Source: Loxodes magnus
Lineage: Eukaryota > Ciliophora > Karyorelictea > Loxodida > Loxodidae
Assembly: GCA_946699065.1 (NCBI GenBank)
Contig: CAMPDV010000040.1
Coordinates: forward strand, 744,001 to 808,000
DNA: 64,000 nt
Direction: 5' to 3'
The notes under the pieces are model-generated. The model was given only the letters and a program-made list of their open reading frames with translations. It made no database searches and was not told the DNA's origin. Below, one piece after another: positions 11,523 through 23,493 of this stretch. Within the stretch, counting starts at the first letter, position 1; every line of letters begins with the position of its first letter. Made by a program: the position numbers and the translations under genes.

Positions 11523-13217
11523 TCAGGTTTTGTTGCAGAATTCATCAAACAATTTCCACTTCAAACTTCTAATTTCAAAAGTATAAACTTGCTATTTATC
11601 AGTTATCATATATATATTTCCCTCTACATTAACAGGCATCACTATATTAAGTTTTTCTGCAGGTATATCATCAGATATTTGTTAAAGCAGCTCTCCATTA
11701 AATATGTAAGTTCATTTCAATTTACCATATTTTCTTTTCCCGATATTAAAGACTAATAAATTATAAGGTGACAGTTATACTACGTTCACACAAGAACCAG
11801 TAGGTAATGTTACTTGGAGTATATCTCATATATCTTGATTTGGGTTATATACTTATATTTTATTAGAAAACTAAAAAAATTATTAAGCTCCTCCAAATAC
11901 ATAAAGCTTATTAAATAGAATTCCTCCATTTGCAAAATTAACTCCTTCTGTTATATCTGCTATTTTAGTGAAAATACGTGACTTTAAATCCAAATATTCA
12001 CAGTTTTAATGGATCTTACTCAACAGTCCTTAACTACCTGATATTAAGTATAGTATATTTCTTGTTTTATTATAAACTATTCCATGATTAGATCTTGGAA
12101 ATAGCATTTATAGCTCGAAAGCTAGATTATTTTCTATCAGAGTTAGCCTCTTTTAATTATTGGAAATTCCTCCAGAGATGACATAACTGGTGTCACTTAT
12201 CTATATAATGCTAACCTGAGGTTTGGTAATTTTGTATGTATCTATGCAAAAATTTTCGACTGTTTTATTCGCTATGTTGAACTTAGTCTATATTTTCTCT
12301 CCTTTTGATGATAAATAAAATAGATAATTCCAATCATTTAGTGTTCAAGGTACTGGTTTATATTCCTCTTTGATTTATATAGGTAATTGAAATAGCTTGA
12401 AATGCTTTTTTATCAAGTTTTTTATACTTTCCAGGTTTTCAAACTAAATCTCCAGATCGTCTTAAAGCATGAAATCACTATCAAACTGTATTTAAGTTTT
12501 TTTAACAGAATCTAGCTTCTAAAATACTTAGACCAGCTGATTACCTGATTTTAAGGTTTCCGCTAAATTCTGATCTTTTTAAAATTGATGTTACTATAAA
12601 GTTACCATAATCTCCTAATGTTCTTTGATATTACCATCTATTTTAGACAATATTTTCCCCATCTAACTTTCTATCTCAAGTGTTGCTGCTTCAAGCATAA
12701 ATGAAATTTCATCTCTAATTTATTTGACTTAGGCTATTAAATTTTACTATAGCAATTCCTTTTATTGATGTAGTTTTATTTTCTGTTCATTGAGACTTTC
12801 TAAATATTCCTTTATTCAAGCTATTGATTTGTCTATGTTCACCTAATAGTTTTGTATCTCAGAAGCTATTTAATCCTTTGCTTACTTTTAGTCTTACACT
12901 AAATGAGTTTTATGCTCACCATATGTATGACATAGCTAGCAAATTTCCAATTTACACTAAAGGCATCAAAGTGAGAATTTCTAAAAATGATACTAACATT
13001 CATTTTTACCCTCTTAGCCAGTAAGTGTTGCTACATCCATCAATGCAAAGTTTTTGATAAAGTTTTCAATCATCATTTTACAAATAGGGCATAACTAATT
13101 TTTTTGATTAATCTGATCAAGACATATTTTACAGATAGAATGCCCACAAGGTACTAACAAATAGGGTTCTCTTTGAGAACTAAACTCATTAATACATATA
13201 GCACATTCAATGTTCAT
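11523..13217 (-). CDS. RING / B-box / coiled-coil / kelch protein (TRIM-like E3 ligase candidate)
   Basis: 564 residues, one uninterrupted frame, UGA stop. Residues 5-45 form a RING finger: CAIC, then CGHSICKIC, then CPICK. A B-box-type zinc motif follows (ECQYHF...WCLQCKLEICQLCH, then H..H). Next comes about 150 residues of Gln/Leu-rich coiled coil (KELLQQNLIAQVKQI; DEISFMLEAATLEIES). The C-terminal half has kelch-like strands (SYVISGG, LYVFGG, IQVYNPNQDIWDIL, WTYIFNG). RING plus B-box plus coiled coil is the tripartite order of TRIM ubiquitin ligases, and kelch repeats would form a substrate-binding propeller. UGA encodes Trp at five places, including the kelch DIWD. The 5' end faces the 3' end of the next gene upstream on the same strand. 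Confidence 0.88.
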
Positions 13218-13278
13218 TTTTACATTAAACTTAATTTTATTTCTTTTCTGCTATTCTTTAAATAAAAAATTGCCTCTA

Positions 13279-13602
13279 TCATATTGAAGATTCAGCAAAT
13301 AGACAGTTTTGTCCTGAGAGAATTGAGTATGTTTATAAAGACTTAAGCCATAATATGATTAAGTTTAATGATTAATTAACTATCAAAGGTTACTTTCTGT
13401 CTTTCTTCTTCTCCGATTTCTCTTGCTTTTTAGATTTTTTGTTGTTGATGAAATTATCCCTTAGTCTCATAATATTCTCTATCTTCCCATTAATTTTCTT
13501 CTTCACTTACTTGTTCAATGATGTGTTGAACTTTGAAAATTAGTGCTTTATCTTTTTATGTGACTTTGTCTTTTTATTATTCCCTTTAACTTGCTTTTGC
13601 AT
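13279..13602 (-). CDS. Small Lys-rich basic protein
   Basis: ATG 13602; open to UGA 13279 (107 codons). The first 70 codons are strongly basic with coding-like codon use: KKTKSHKKIKHQFSKF, NKQVKKKINGKIENIMRLR, then KKKDRK followed by UAA. The remainder up to the UGA looks like untranslated sequence. If UAA ends it, the protein is ~70 residues. The pattern loosely recalls small nucleolar/ribosome-associated Lys-rich proteins, but I cannot name the family. It overlaps, in another frame, the read-through tail of RPC1, so both cannot be coding. Confidence 0.45.
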
Positions 13603-13702
13603 TTTATTATCTTGTATTTAAAGTTGAAATAACTAGGTAATTAAATATCTAAAGCTAACAAGTTGAGAGTGCTTTCATTTAGGTTAAAGTAGATTTAATT
13701 TA

Positions 13703-16700
13703 TTAAATAATTTTAACGTTTTCAAAGATTGGAGGAGGTCTTGAGTAAGGAATTCTAAGAGTAGGGGTTTTTCTTTCCAAGTGGAATTATAAGTCAAAGC
13801 TTCCAGTGCCTAGTGGAGCTTAATTTCCTAATATGATACTTTCACTTACTCCTTATACATGATCTTGTCTTCCGTGTACAGCTGCATCAAATAGAATATC
13901 TGTTGTTTTCTCAAAACTTGCTAACATGAGACAAGAGTTTTTCATTTTAGCCATTCCAAATCTTGTGATACCTAAAATTTATCCTTTAAATGTCATAACA
14001 TCTGCTGCTACTGAAATATGTCGAGGATCGACTGACATACCATGGCTTTTCATTGTATAAGTAATTTCATTTATAATAGTTTATCTAGCTGCTTCTATCC
14101 CCAAAACTTGCTCACACTCAATAATATGATTGGTTTTTGTTTTCCTTCCATCAATCCCAGGTGTTGTCATTATTTCCTTAAGTCCATAGCCCTCAGCCAA
14201 TAAATGATACTCAGGTGGATTATCATCACTTTTGCTAATAACAGCTCTTGAAATTTGAGGATACCCATGAATCATCACCTTTTTGAGTTTATGCTGCAAA
14301 TCTTAATAAGACAAATATAATTTTTCCTTAAGAATCTCTGAACTTTCGATAAGTAGCTAATAAGAGTTAAGTACTCTAACATTTTTATCCTTTAATTTTA
14401 ATTTAGGATGTTTAATCAAAGCATCTCTAATTTTTTCGATAGTTATTTCTAGTTTAAGCTTCTATATTGTATCCTATGCAATTTCAAGCAATATAGAAGC
14501 TCCGTCTTATTTATAAATTTGCTATATGTACTTTGCAACATCACCTAAGTATGTTCTTTCAACTCTTCCTTTAATAATTCTAGCGCTTATTGGATCATTT
14601 CTTATAGCAAGATGGGCTGTTATTATGGGTGTACTTATGGTCTTTGTTGCGTTTATTATTTCCTTTATTCTAGGGACTCCCAAAGTGACGTTCATACTAG
14701 CAACTCCTGCGAAATGGAAAGTTTTTAACGTCATTTAAGTTCCTGGTTCTCCAATTGATTGTGCAGCAATGGCGCCCACAGCATCACCTGGTGTGATAAG
14801 TGCTTTCTAGTACTTCTTCCAGCATCTTTGTAAAAAGAGCTATAGCTGTACATCATTAAGGTATTTCAAGTTGTTTATGATTGATTAGGATTAGTAATTG
14901 CTAGTTACTACCTTTAGCTCTTCTGAAAAATTATAAAGAAAATTTTGAGTAACATCAATCATCTTCTCTTGCAAAATTTGTTTCTTACTCCTTTACTAGT
15001 CACAATAGCGCTATGTAAGATTGATAACCTCTTAATGTGTTAAAGGTGGTCAGTTCTACTTGGTAATTTTCGATTGGCTTTATACATTATTTAGTTCCTT
15101 TTAGCAATCATATGGTTAATTGTCGTTACCTTCTATATTCATGGGATCAAGTCCATCATCTCCATAAATAAACTGGACAATAGATTCATCACTTGCTCTG
15201 ACTGTATAATCATATTTAACACTCAAATCTTCCATTGACTTCATAAGTCTTCTCTGCATATAACCAGTTTCAGCTGTTTTTACTGCTGTATCGATCAATC
15301 CCTCGCGTCCTCCCATTGTATGGAAAAAAAATTCGGTTGGTGTAAGTCCTGTAAAAAATGAGTTTTATACAAATCCCTTAGCAGCAGGGTTTTTTGAGTT
15401 TGGTTGAAAATGAGGGAGAGTTCTACTACTAAAATGAAAAGCATCAGGAATTCTCTATCCACTTAGTGTTTATTAACCTACGCAAGCTATCATCTAGCAT
15501 AGGTTTATATTTGAACCTTTTGAACCGCAAATTGACATTATAAGAGGCGCATTAGTTGAAGGTAATTACTTCGTAAGCATTTTTCCTGCTTCATCTCTAA
15601 TTTTGCTAAGTTCTCCATTTAGCATACTTTCTAGTGTTTAGTCTAAAGTACACCCTGCTTTAAGTACAAGTTTTCCTTACTTTCAATCTTCAATATGCTT
15701 TTCGCAAATTTCATATCTTTCCGCAATTAACTAAGCCTTACTTTATGTAAGTTCAGGATATGGAAGAACATCTCCTATGCCAAGACTCATTCCTTTTTCA
15801 CAAAGATATCTAGAACTAAGCTTTGCGAATCTACTCATAACTTCGCAAGCTAAATCACTGCTTACATCTTTAATCAGAGTATAAAAAAGTCCACTTTTAG
15901 AGCCAGAGCCAAGAGTACCTTTACAAAGATTTCCAGATAAATGCTCAGAGTTCTGAAAGACAACCCATCCATCATTTAAACACATTTGCAAATCTTTTCC
16001 TGAGTAATTTCTAGCTTTGGCTTCAAAGTTAACGTATACTCTTGTTTTACAATTTGGTCTTAAGAGTTATGAAATTATCTATTTTCCAGTTCATAGCATT
16101 TTAGGCTTCATTATTGCAGGAGGTTAAATTGTAATCTCCTCCAAAGCATCTGAAAATGCACAGCACAATTAGCAATACTAACTATAAGTGAAAAAGGAAT
16201 CTTTTTACGTGATTACATAAGAAGCTGTCAGGAAATCTTAGGTACACGCTACAACAGGCAATCCACCTGTAGGAACGATAAGATTGTTCTTTACATTCAT
16301 TAATATATATGCATCTGCTTTTGCTTCTTCAGTCTATGGTAAATGAATGTTCATTTCATCTCCATCAAAGTCAGCGTTGTATGGTGTGCAACAACATTCG
16401 TTGAACCTCAAAGTACGATTAGGCATAACTTTAGCTTAATGTGCCATAATCGAAACTCTATGCAATGACGGTTATCTGTTGAAAAGTACAAAATCTCCAT
16501 CTATTATGTGACGTTCTACCAAATCTCCTGGCTGAAGTTTCTCCGCAATCTTCACACGGTTTGTATAATAAAGTCCTATTTTATCACCATTCTAAAATTC
16601 AACATTATTAGCACCAGGATGAATTTCAGGACCATTTCTAACCAATTTTTTAAGAACTTCTAAGTTGATTTTGTTAACATAAGCAGGATAGGTCATTGTT

Positions 16701-17842
16701 CTAGCGATGAGTTATGGTACAACAACCTATGTAATTTTAATATTAGGATCAGGTGAAATTACTGTTCTACCTGAAAAATCTACTCTTTTACCTGAGAGAT
16801 TTCCTCTAAATCTACCATGCTTTCCTTTAAGTCTTTGAGATAATGCTCTTATACCCTTGTTATTAATGTTTACTCCTGGAGAGTCTGAATTAATATAAAC
16901 AGCAACATTGGCTTAAAGCTGCTCCCATTCATAATTCACTTTTTACAAGCTTTATCCTTCGTCTAAGGCTTTTTTAATTTACTAGCTTAACTATATAATC
17001 TAAGAAAGTTTTATTGTTAGATCATCTTCGTTCTATTAGCTAACACCCATATGAACACTTGGTCTAATGCACACAGGAGGAACAAGAAGGCATGAAATGA
17101 GCAAATCTTTGGGCGAGCTTTGCATATCAAGTAAGATTAAATCTTAGTTTCTTATATTAGAAAATAGAGAATGGACTCTTACTGGGTTCATATCCTCAAC
17201 AACTTTACTACTGTCAATAAACTGCTATAGGTCTTTAACCTAGCTTATCATATATTAAAAGCCTTATACTTGCTATTTTTAATATTTCTCATGGACTAAC
17301 TTCATTCCACTAGCACTTTGTATCTTTTTAACTTATCCGTTTACTGCTAAACAGTAGCAGCATTTGCTTATTTTTTTAGCTTAATCAACTATTTTTTTGA
17401 AGATTTAATTTTTACTTAATGGATCATTTTTCTTCTTTAGCATCTTTTCAATTCATATTTAACAATCTTCAGGTTTTTAAACCAAAATTCGTGAGCAGCT
17501 TTTGCATATAATTTAGAGAATGGTCATTATTTGTCTGAAATATCCAGTATGGAACACAGGTACTGATAGTTTAATATACCCAAAATGACCTGGACATTCC
17601 TAGAGTTTTTATCCACATGTTTCACAAGGTCTGATCTTTTCTCCTGTTCCTAATCTCAAATCAAGAGGCCCATCCTTTAGAGGATCAAATGAATTTTCGA
17701 CATAAAAAAGTTGCTATTTAACTTCAATCACCGATATTCTCTATATATCTTCATCTGAAAGCAATCCAAACTTAATTTTGTTTACTTTGTGAGTGACTGC
17801 GTTTTCGTTAACAGAAGGGAAATTTTAGCTTAAATAAGACAT
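13703..17842 (-). CDS. RPC1: DNA-directed RNA polymerase III largest subunit
   Basis: 1379 residues without intron, close to the ~1390 of the human subunit. N-terminal zinc site CETCGQKLQECPGHFG. Active-site motif [10 protein letters not shown] at residues 489-498, with the three catalytic Asp at 491, 493 and 495. LWTGKQ with Trp584 encoded by UGA (16091-16093). Bridge-helix/trigger-loop region [20 protein letters not shown] from residue ~844. C-terminal block [20 protein letters not shown], ending ...LGTGSFDL and ~25 more residues. The C-terminal sequence after ITRFG is typical of Pol III ([17 protein letters not shown]) rather than Pol I or II. It transcribes 5S rRNA, tRNA and other small RNAs. 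The family-like end is at the tandem UAA UAA (13700-13705). The first in-frame UGA is 137 codons further, at 13292, and would overlap another ORF. Confidence 0.97.
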
Positions 17843-18493
17843 TTAATTATAATAAAATGCAGCAAAGAATTTAAAGATCCACATACTACTTTATCTAAAA
17901 CTATAAGGATTTACCTAATACAGTAATCATAAGCTAACTAACTCTTCTCTATCAAGAAAGCTTGCAATGATACATATCTTTGCTCAGCTTTATATTATTT
18001 CGAGTATCTTTATCAAAAATCGTTATGAATTTAAAAAATTATGACTTTTAACCTTAAAATCTCAGAATGTAGTATAATTAAATACAAGATTCATGATATT
18101 TACCATTAATCATAATTGTGAATTAGAATAAAAAATTATCACCATTCTAAATCAGAAATATATGCTTTGACTGTCGTAATTTTGCTTTGCTTATTTAAGG
18201 TTAAACTATCTTTCTTGTTTTCTTTGATTAAACACATTTTATCTATTAAAGCTATATAATTTTACTTTTCTGAACTGATTTTTGATTTTGGCTTTATATG
18301 ATGAACTATCATATAACTAGTTTGTTGAAGCTTCTTATAAATTATTAGCTAATCATGATTGATAAAGTTAATTAGGTAATATTGAGTAAGCTAGACTATC
18401 ATAATATAAGCCTATTTAATCTTTTAGATAAGCACTGTTATTGCTATATTTAAAACTAAAGCTATTTTTCAAACTGAACAATTAATTAAATAA
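17843..18493. other. Intergenic, AT-rich
   Basis: Lies between RPC1 (5' end) and the 3' end of the next minus-strand gene; must hold the RPC1 promoter. No gene seen. Confidence 0.5.
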
Positions 18494-19297
18494 TCATCTT
18501 TCATTAGGAACTTCCCAATCTTCTTCTGAATCACTCTGACATGTTTTACAGATTCTTTCCTTTTGCTTTTAGCATTCAATTAACTCTTTTCTTGCCTTTT
18601 CTAGTCGCTCGTTAAAGTTTCTAGTTCTGGACTTGATAATACTGAAATCTAGTTATTCAGTTAGTTTGCTAGAGATGGAAATGTCGCATTATTGCTAACC
18701 TTATTTCTCTAGCTAAATGAATTCAAGTAAAGAATCATCTTCATGAAAAGAATCCTGCCCTTATTTAGTTATGCACCGCTCTGCAAAATCAAGCTTTTTT
18801 TAAAGTCTAACTGGTGAGGAAAATTAATTTTACAGAGTTTGGATGACTTCAACTGCTCTCTATGGACTATTTAGTTTATGATTATACTTTGGAGGAAGTT
18901 TACTTTTAGCTTTTTAAACAGTTTGACTTTTTACGTCAGGCTCTTTTCGTTATTTTCGAGGAGATAGTATTTTCTATTATGTCTTAGATTAAGATAAAGT
19001 ATATTTAATTTACTGCAGCTGCTAAGCAATTTAACCAATACTCTACTCATTTCTAGTGGAATTTGTCGGAGTGTTTTCATTGGATTATTTCCTAGCAGTT
19101 AGCATTTTGTACGCATTTTCAAAGCTAAAGCTTGGCATCACAAGATTAGTATCAGACTTATGATTCCTAATGAGTGTTTTTTACTAATCCTAACAAGCAG
19201 ATCCTGACTATTTTATATTCTAGCCTCAGTTAATTTTGCCAAGGGCATTCTAATTTAGGTTGAGTATTTTATATTACTTCTGATTTATACTTTCCAT
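18494..19297 (-). CDS. Unknown Gln/Lys/Ser-rich protein
   Basis: 267 residues from ATG 19297 to UGA. Mostly disordered-looking: Gln-rich (GQIAQQLQQIKYTL), basic SP motifs (KILSPRKQRKEP, HKLNSPQRAVEV), then a helical C-terminal part (FNERLEKARKELIECQKQ) ending in a Cys pair and acidic tail (RICKTCQSDSEEDWEVPNER). The scattered SP sites suggest a phosphorylated, perhaps cytoskeletal or nuclear, protein. I do not recognise a family. No intron needed. One Trp (KINWGQN) uses UGA, the other (EEDWEV) UGG. Confidence 0.7.
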
Positions 19298-19572
19298 AAA
19301 TTAATAAGCAAATCTATTTATTTTCAAACCCTTATTTATATACCTATTACTAGTTAGAATACTCATTCATTTCCTTAAGCATAGCTTAGTATACTCCTTA
19401 TACAGTTAGACTGAAAGGCTTTATTAAGTAGTATACTATATATCTTATAGTACTAAGTAGATTTAGCTTCTGTAGTGCATAATCTCATATGATAAGTAAG
19501 ATAGAGTATTTAAATATGCTAGTTTCTTAGTATTCTTCAGCACTATTTTTATAGTTAATTTACCATTTAACT

Positions 19573-21084
19573 ATGAAATATCTAGGGCTATAGAAATATT
19601 TCCTAGCGCTTAAAGCTTACTGTATTGATTAAACTAGAAAGCGCCAATCCTTGGTTAATGCTGTTATTAATTATCATCATCGACTATTTTCTAAGTCCTT
19701 CAGAACTATTAAGTTGTAGAAGTATTTTTAAAGGAAGGCTTTGCTTTTTAAAGTCTGGAAAAATTTGATTTATAAGCGTAAAAAGGCGGAAGAACGAATA
19801 GGTAGTCTTTGCTTTTTAAAGTGCTTGTGAAGTAAGTGAAAGTAGTATGCTATAAAGCATAAAGCTAAGAAACAACTTAACGTTCTAGCCTTAAGAGTGT
19901 ATAACGATAACCTGGTAAAAAGAATTTGAGCCAACTTAAAGGTAGTAAAGAAGATGACTGCTTCATCTCACTAATAGTCTAAACTAAAACTTCAAAAATG
20001 CTTCAAAAACATAAAAGTTTATACTGAGCTTTAGAAGCAAAAGAGGGAAATTAAATAGATAAGCGATACACTTTACTACCATCATTTAAAAGACAAGCAT
20101 TTCAATGCCTGAATTTAGTTTCGCTAACTTGTTTATAATAGCAAAATTATACTTAAACATTGAATCAAAGCTACCAAAAAGAGTAAGGAAAACCAAGACT
20201 AAGAGCTTTTAAAATGCAGATAATTGATACAGTATTTGCATCATTTTAACTTATGGAAGAGGTATGTGAAGTTTTCCAAGCAAATGAAAAAGGTTAATTC
20301 ATTCCGGAAAAAACTTCTATTTAAAGCTTGAATTTATGTAATAAAAAGCGAAAGATAGATTTTCAAAGCCATTAGGTATAACAAATTTGCTATATAAAGA
20401 AGAAAGTTCTACCAATGGATTCAGTATACAGGCTACAAGCTTAAGTAGTATAATAAAAAGTAAATAGCTTAGAGACATTATAATAAGAGACTATAGAACT
20501 TAAAGAAGGAATGCTTCCATATCCTTTCTATGTTTCCGCTTATTGAAAACGTTGAGAAGCATCGTTCGTTTTTGGTCAAGTCTAAACTCTTTTAGTAGTG
20601 AAAGAAGTTAATGGAAACGAGACTTCATTCTAATATACAGGCAGCTAAGTTTGTGATGAATAAAAGCTAGAAAACACTTAGAAAAATATGGCATAAATGA
20701 AAAATCTGATCTATCAGCAGACTTAAAAAGAAGATGATGCCACTTAAGTTCTATAGTAGAAAGCTTCTCCAAAAAGGATTAATAGGACTATTAGAATGCA
20801 GGTCCATAACACTTTTAGCTAAAAATAAGAGAATTAGTGCCTTTAGAAGAATGCAACTGATTAAAAAGGCAATGCAAATTTGACTTCTCTATCAAACTTA
20901 CCGTGCTTACAAATAAGAATTATATTCATAGGCTAAATGAAAGTATCATGTGAGACTGGAAATAATAGCTTCAGAATGTTTAAGAAGATGGAAGCTTCTA
21001 GTAAAACTGCAGCAGTCAATTCTGAAAATTGGACTTTTGAAATGCTTCATAAGTTTTAGCAAATGGAAAAGAACTTGCATTTGA
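19573..21084 (+). CDS. SFI1-like protein with centrin-binding repeats
   Basis: 503 residues from ATG 19573; an in-frame ATG at 19516 would add 19. The whole protein consists of irregular repeats with an aromatic/Leu...Trp-Lys core and many Lys/Arg: ALLFKVWKNLIYKRK, LKCLWSKWKQYA, HFNAWIQFRQL, LLFKAWIYVIK, KFYQWIQYTGYK, LFQQWKKLMETR, LRKIWHKWKIW, CLRRWKLLVKLQ. This is the pattern of SFI1 proteins, long helices that bind one centrin per repeat at basal bodies and centrosomes. Ciliates have many such proteins for basal bodies and contractile fibres. Several repeat Trp codons are UGA, which gives the repeat pattern only under this code. The first in-frame UGA that does not fit a repeat (21082) is taken as the stop. 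Confidence 0.85.
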
Positions 21085-21975
21085 TTATTTATCTCTTTCC
21101 CTATTAATTTGCTATTAAGTAATCATAATCTTGTTCCTACAACTTCTCTTAAATATCCGATTCATTTGTACTAAATACTTAAGCTATTTTTCTTTCAGTG
21201 ACTTACTAAAATATTTATTATAAGCAATAGTTAAAATAAACCATCATAGGTAAGTTTATAGCTCCTTCTTTAAACACTAGATCTACAAATATCTTATCAG
21301 GTATTAGATTATAATTGTACTAATTAATAGTTTAGCCATCCCTTACTACGTGTAACTGCTTATATAAGCTAAGAGATTTACTTTAATTGTTTTCTTTTCT
21401 ACTTCATTCTATAGCGAACGCAGAATTATAAAGTACCTATTAAATAGCTTATACGGCTAGTTATCAGTTTGATATCACATTATATAAAGTGAGTTAAGAT
21501 AGTAAAGTAATTGCTTCCATGCATAGGGTTAACTAATTAAAGTCCAATCAAATAAAGTAATTTTAGCATTGAATTTAATAGTTTTAATGCTATCCAAATT
21601 AACTTAAGTTTGATATAGGTTAGTAAAAAAGAAGCTTCAAAGTGCATAGTTTTATTATTAGATTGTATAAAATGAAGATACTAGATTTTAGGTAGATATC
21701 TGAACTTCCTTATTCTTAGCAAATCTTTACTTTAATGGTTTATAACTGAAGTTCAACGATATTAAAGGATATAGTTATAAGTACTTGGTTAATTTATAAT
21801 GACGCTATGGCAGAATCATCTAAAGGAATGAGGATACGATAGAAAGGAATTGGAGCTTTATTAAAATGCATGTATCTTAGTTTAAATATCCTGGCTTATT
21901 AGTTTAATAGTTTATAAGATATAGCTTTTATTTAATATCCCATACTCAGATTTACAATCAAGTTAATATTTTAAA
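21085..21975. other. Intergenic, AT-rich
   Basis: No gene or repeat seen. Confidence 0.5.
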
Positions 21976-22543
21976 ATGGAACCAAAAAAAAGCTAAGACA
22001 GTCTTTCGCTAAGACCTGGTTAAGAGATTCCAAACTAATAAAACTGCTAAAAAATATTCCATTTAGATCTTTCAAGTGGAGGCTTATAGTAAGTTATTAC
22101 TCAGAGTTGTATAGAATGATCTATCTTAATTCCAGCATGTCAAGACATTAACGCTTGATAAAAATAATTTGACATCCATTAAATTCATGCCAGTGTTGTC
22201 TAACCTCATCAACTTATGTATTAATTACAATTAACTAACTGACCTAAATGAACTACTCAAAGAGGTCAAATATAAGTGTCCTAAAATTGAATTTCTCAGT
22301 CTAATGTTCAACCCTTGCTGCCCTTACCCTATGGAGAGTGAAGCTGATATTAAGAAATACAGAAGTCATGTAGCTAAGACACTGCCAGGGCTTAAAATTC
22401 TGGATGACTAGGGAATAATGCAAGAGGAAAGAGTAGAGACGAACTAGTAAGAAGTAGCTCAATTAACAGTAAAGCCTATTAAAAATAAGAAAAAGTAGGG
22501 TAGGAGTGAGGGAAATCGCTTTATTAAGAATGAAGATTTATGA
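21976..22543 (+). CDS. Small leucine-rich-repeat protein with LRR cap
   Basis: 183 residues after removal of a 16-nt intron. Three to four LRRs: IFHLDLSSGGLQVV, VKTLTLDKNNLTSI, LINLCINYNQLTDL, IEFLSLMFNPCCPYP. The C-terminal cap is YRSHVAKTLPGLKILDD, typical of LRMDA/C10orf11-, ANP32- and U2A'-type proteins. A basic tail follows (KPIKNKKKQGRSEG). Such proteins are protein-interaction modules, often nuclear or ciliary. The length and cap resemble LRMDA more than ANP32, since there is no long acidic tail. The stop is UGA. Confidence 0.82.
22089..22104 (+). other. 16-nt intron in LRR gene
   Basis: GTAAGTTATTACTCAG. Removal joins the first LRR (HLDLSSGGLQ) to the next (FQHVKTLTLDKNNL) in frame; without it the frame is broken. 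Confidence 0.9.
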
Positions 22544-23493
22544 CAGAATTACTTAGATTTACTTTTTATCTAAGAACTTAATCTTTACAAGCCATTAAAT
22601 CTCAAAAGGCTTTTTTTTAATCAGCTCGCTAGATAAAACTTATAACTTAATATGTTTAAATAGAACCTTTTATGAGTACTGTAAGTAAGGAGATAGAAAG
22701 CTTAATTATAAAAGGGTAAATATTATGAAGCTAATTTTGAGCTAATTTAAGTAGCTTAAAAGCTAGATTTGGGAATAAAATAGAATTAATAGAAAGATTT
22801 TACCCTTTAATCAAGATTATGCCTAATACCGTTTCTAATATAAATTAGAATTTTCCTTCTATCTTAGTAGGAAAAATATCTAAATCAAAGAATAATAAAT
22901 AAAGCTATTATATCATACAAATTCAAAATACTAAGCTTTTGCCTAATTATCTAAAAGGTACAATTAATAAAGTTGAATAATAGATCAACACTTCCTTCTA
23001 TTACTATAAGGTTAAAATTGACCAAATATACTCAGAAAGTAGATTAGATACTAACTAAAGCAGAATATAGGATTAAAGTTCTAATAATATCCCATAAAAG
23101 ATGCAGCAATCTTATATATAACAAATGAGCTCTTCTATAGCATCTCATATATATTTGAAGTATTTTAGTTAATAGAATTATTTCAGTAATGAAACCAGAA
23201 ATTACTCAATTATCTTAAAGCTTACTGAAATATAAAGGCTATAAAAGTTTTGCTAGTAGGAAATAGCAATTATTTAGATCTGCATTCTACAGACAAATTT
23301 AGAGATTATAGCATCTCACTCTAAAAAATATCTGCATGAATCTTAAGTAGAATAGAAGGTAAAGAATCTCTATTTTACAGAAGAGAATTACCAGAATAGA
23401 TAAAAAAGTAACTAAAGCTTCATATTTATTAAATCTCACGTGTATTAAGGCTTTAATGTATATGGGTATTTCTACTATCATTATAAACTAAAA
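22544..23493. other. Intergenic, AT-rich
   Basis: No gene seen. ORFs here are short or lack any coding signal. Confidence 0.5.

Noticed and set aside
12824..13024. Plus-strand ORF opposite the RING/B-box region
   Set aside because: Shadow of the zinc-finger gene on the minus strand.
13292..13702. 137-codon C-terminal tail of RPC1
   Set aside because: It goes beyond the family's length, has no conserved sequence, and conflicts with a coding-like ORF in another frame; kept only as an alternative in the findings.
14526..14738. Plus-strand hydrophobic ORF inside RPC1
   Set aside because: Shadow of the conserved RPC1 block on the other strand.
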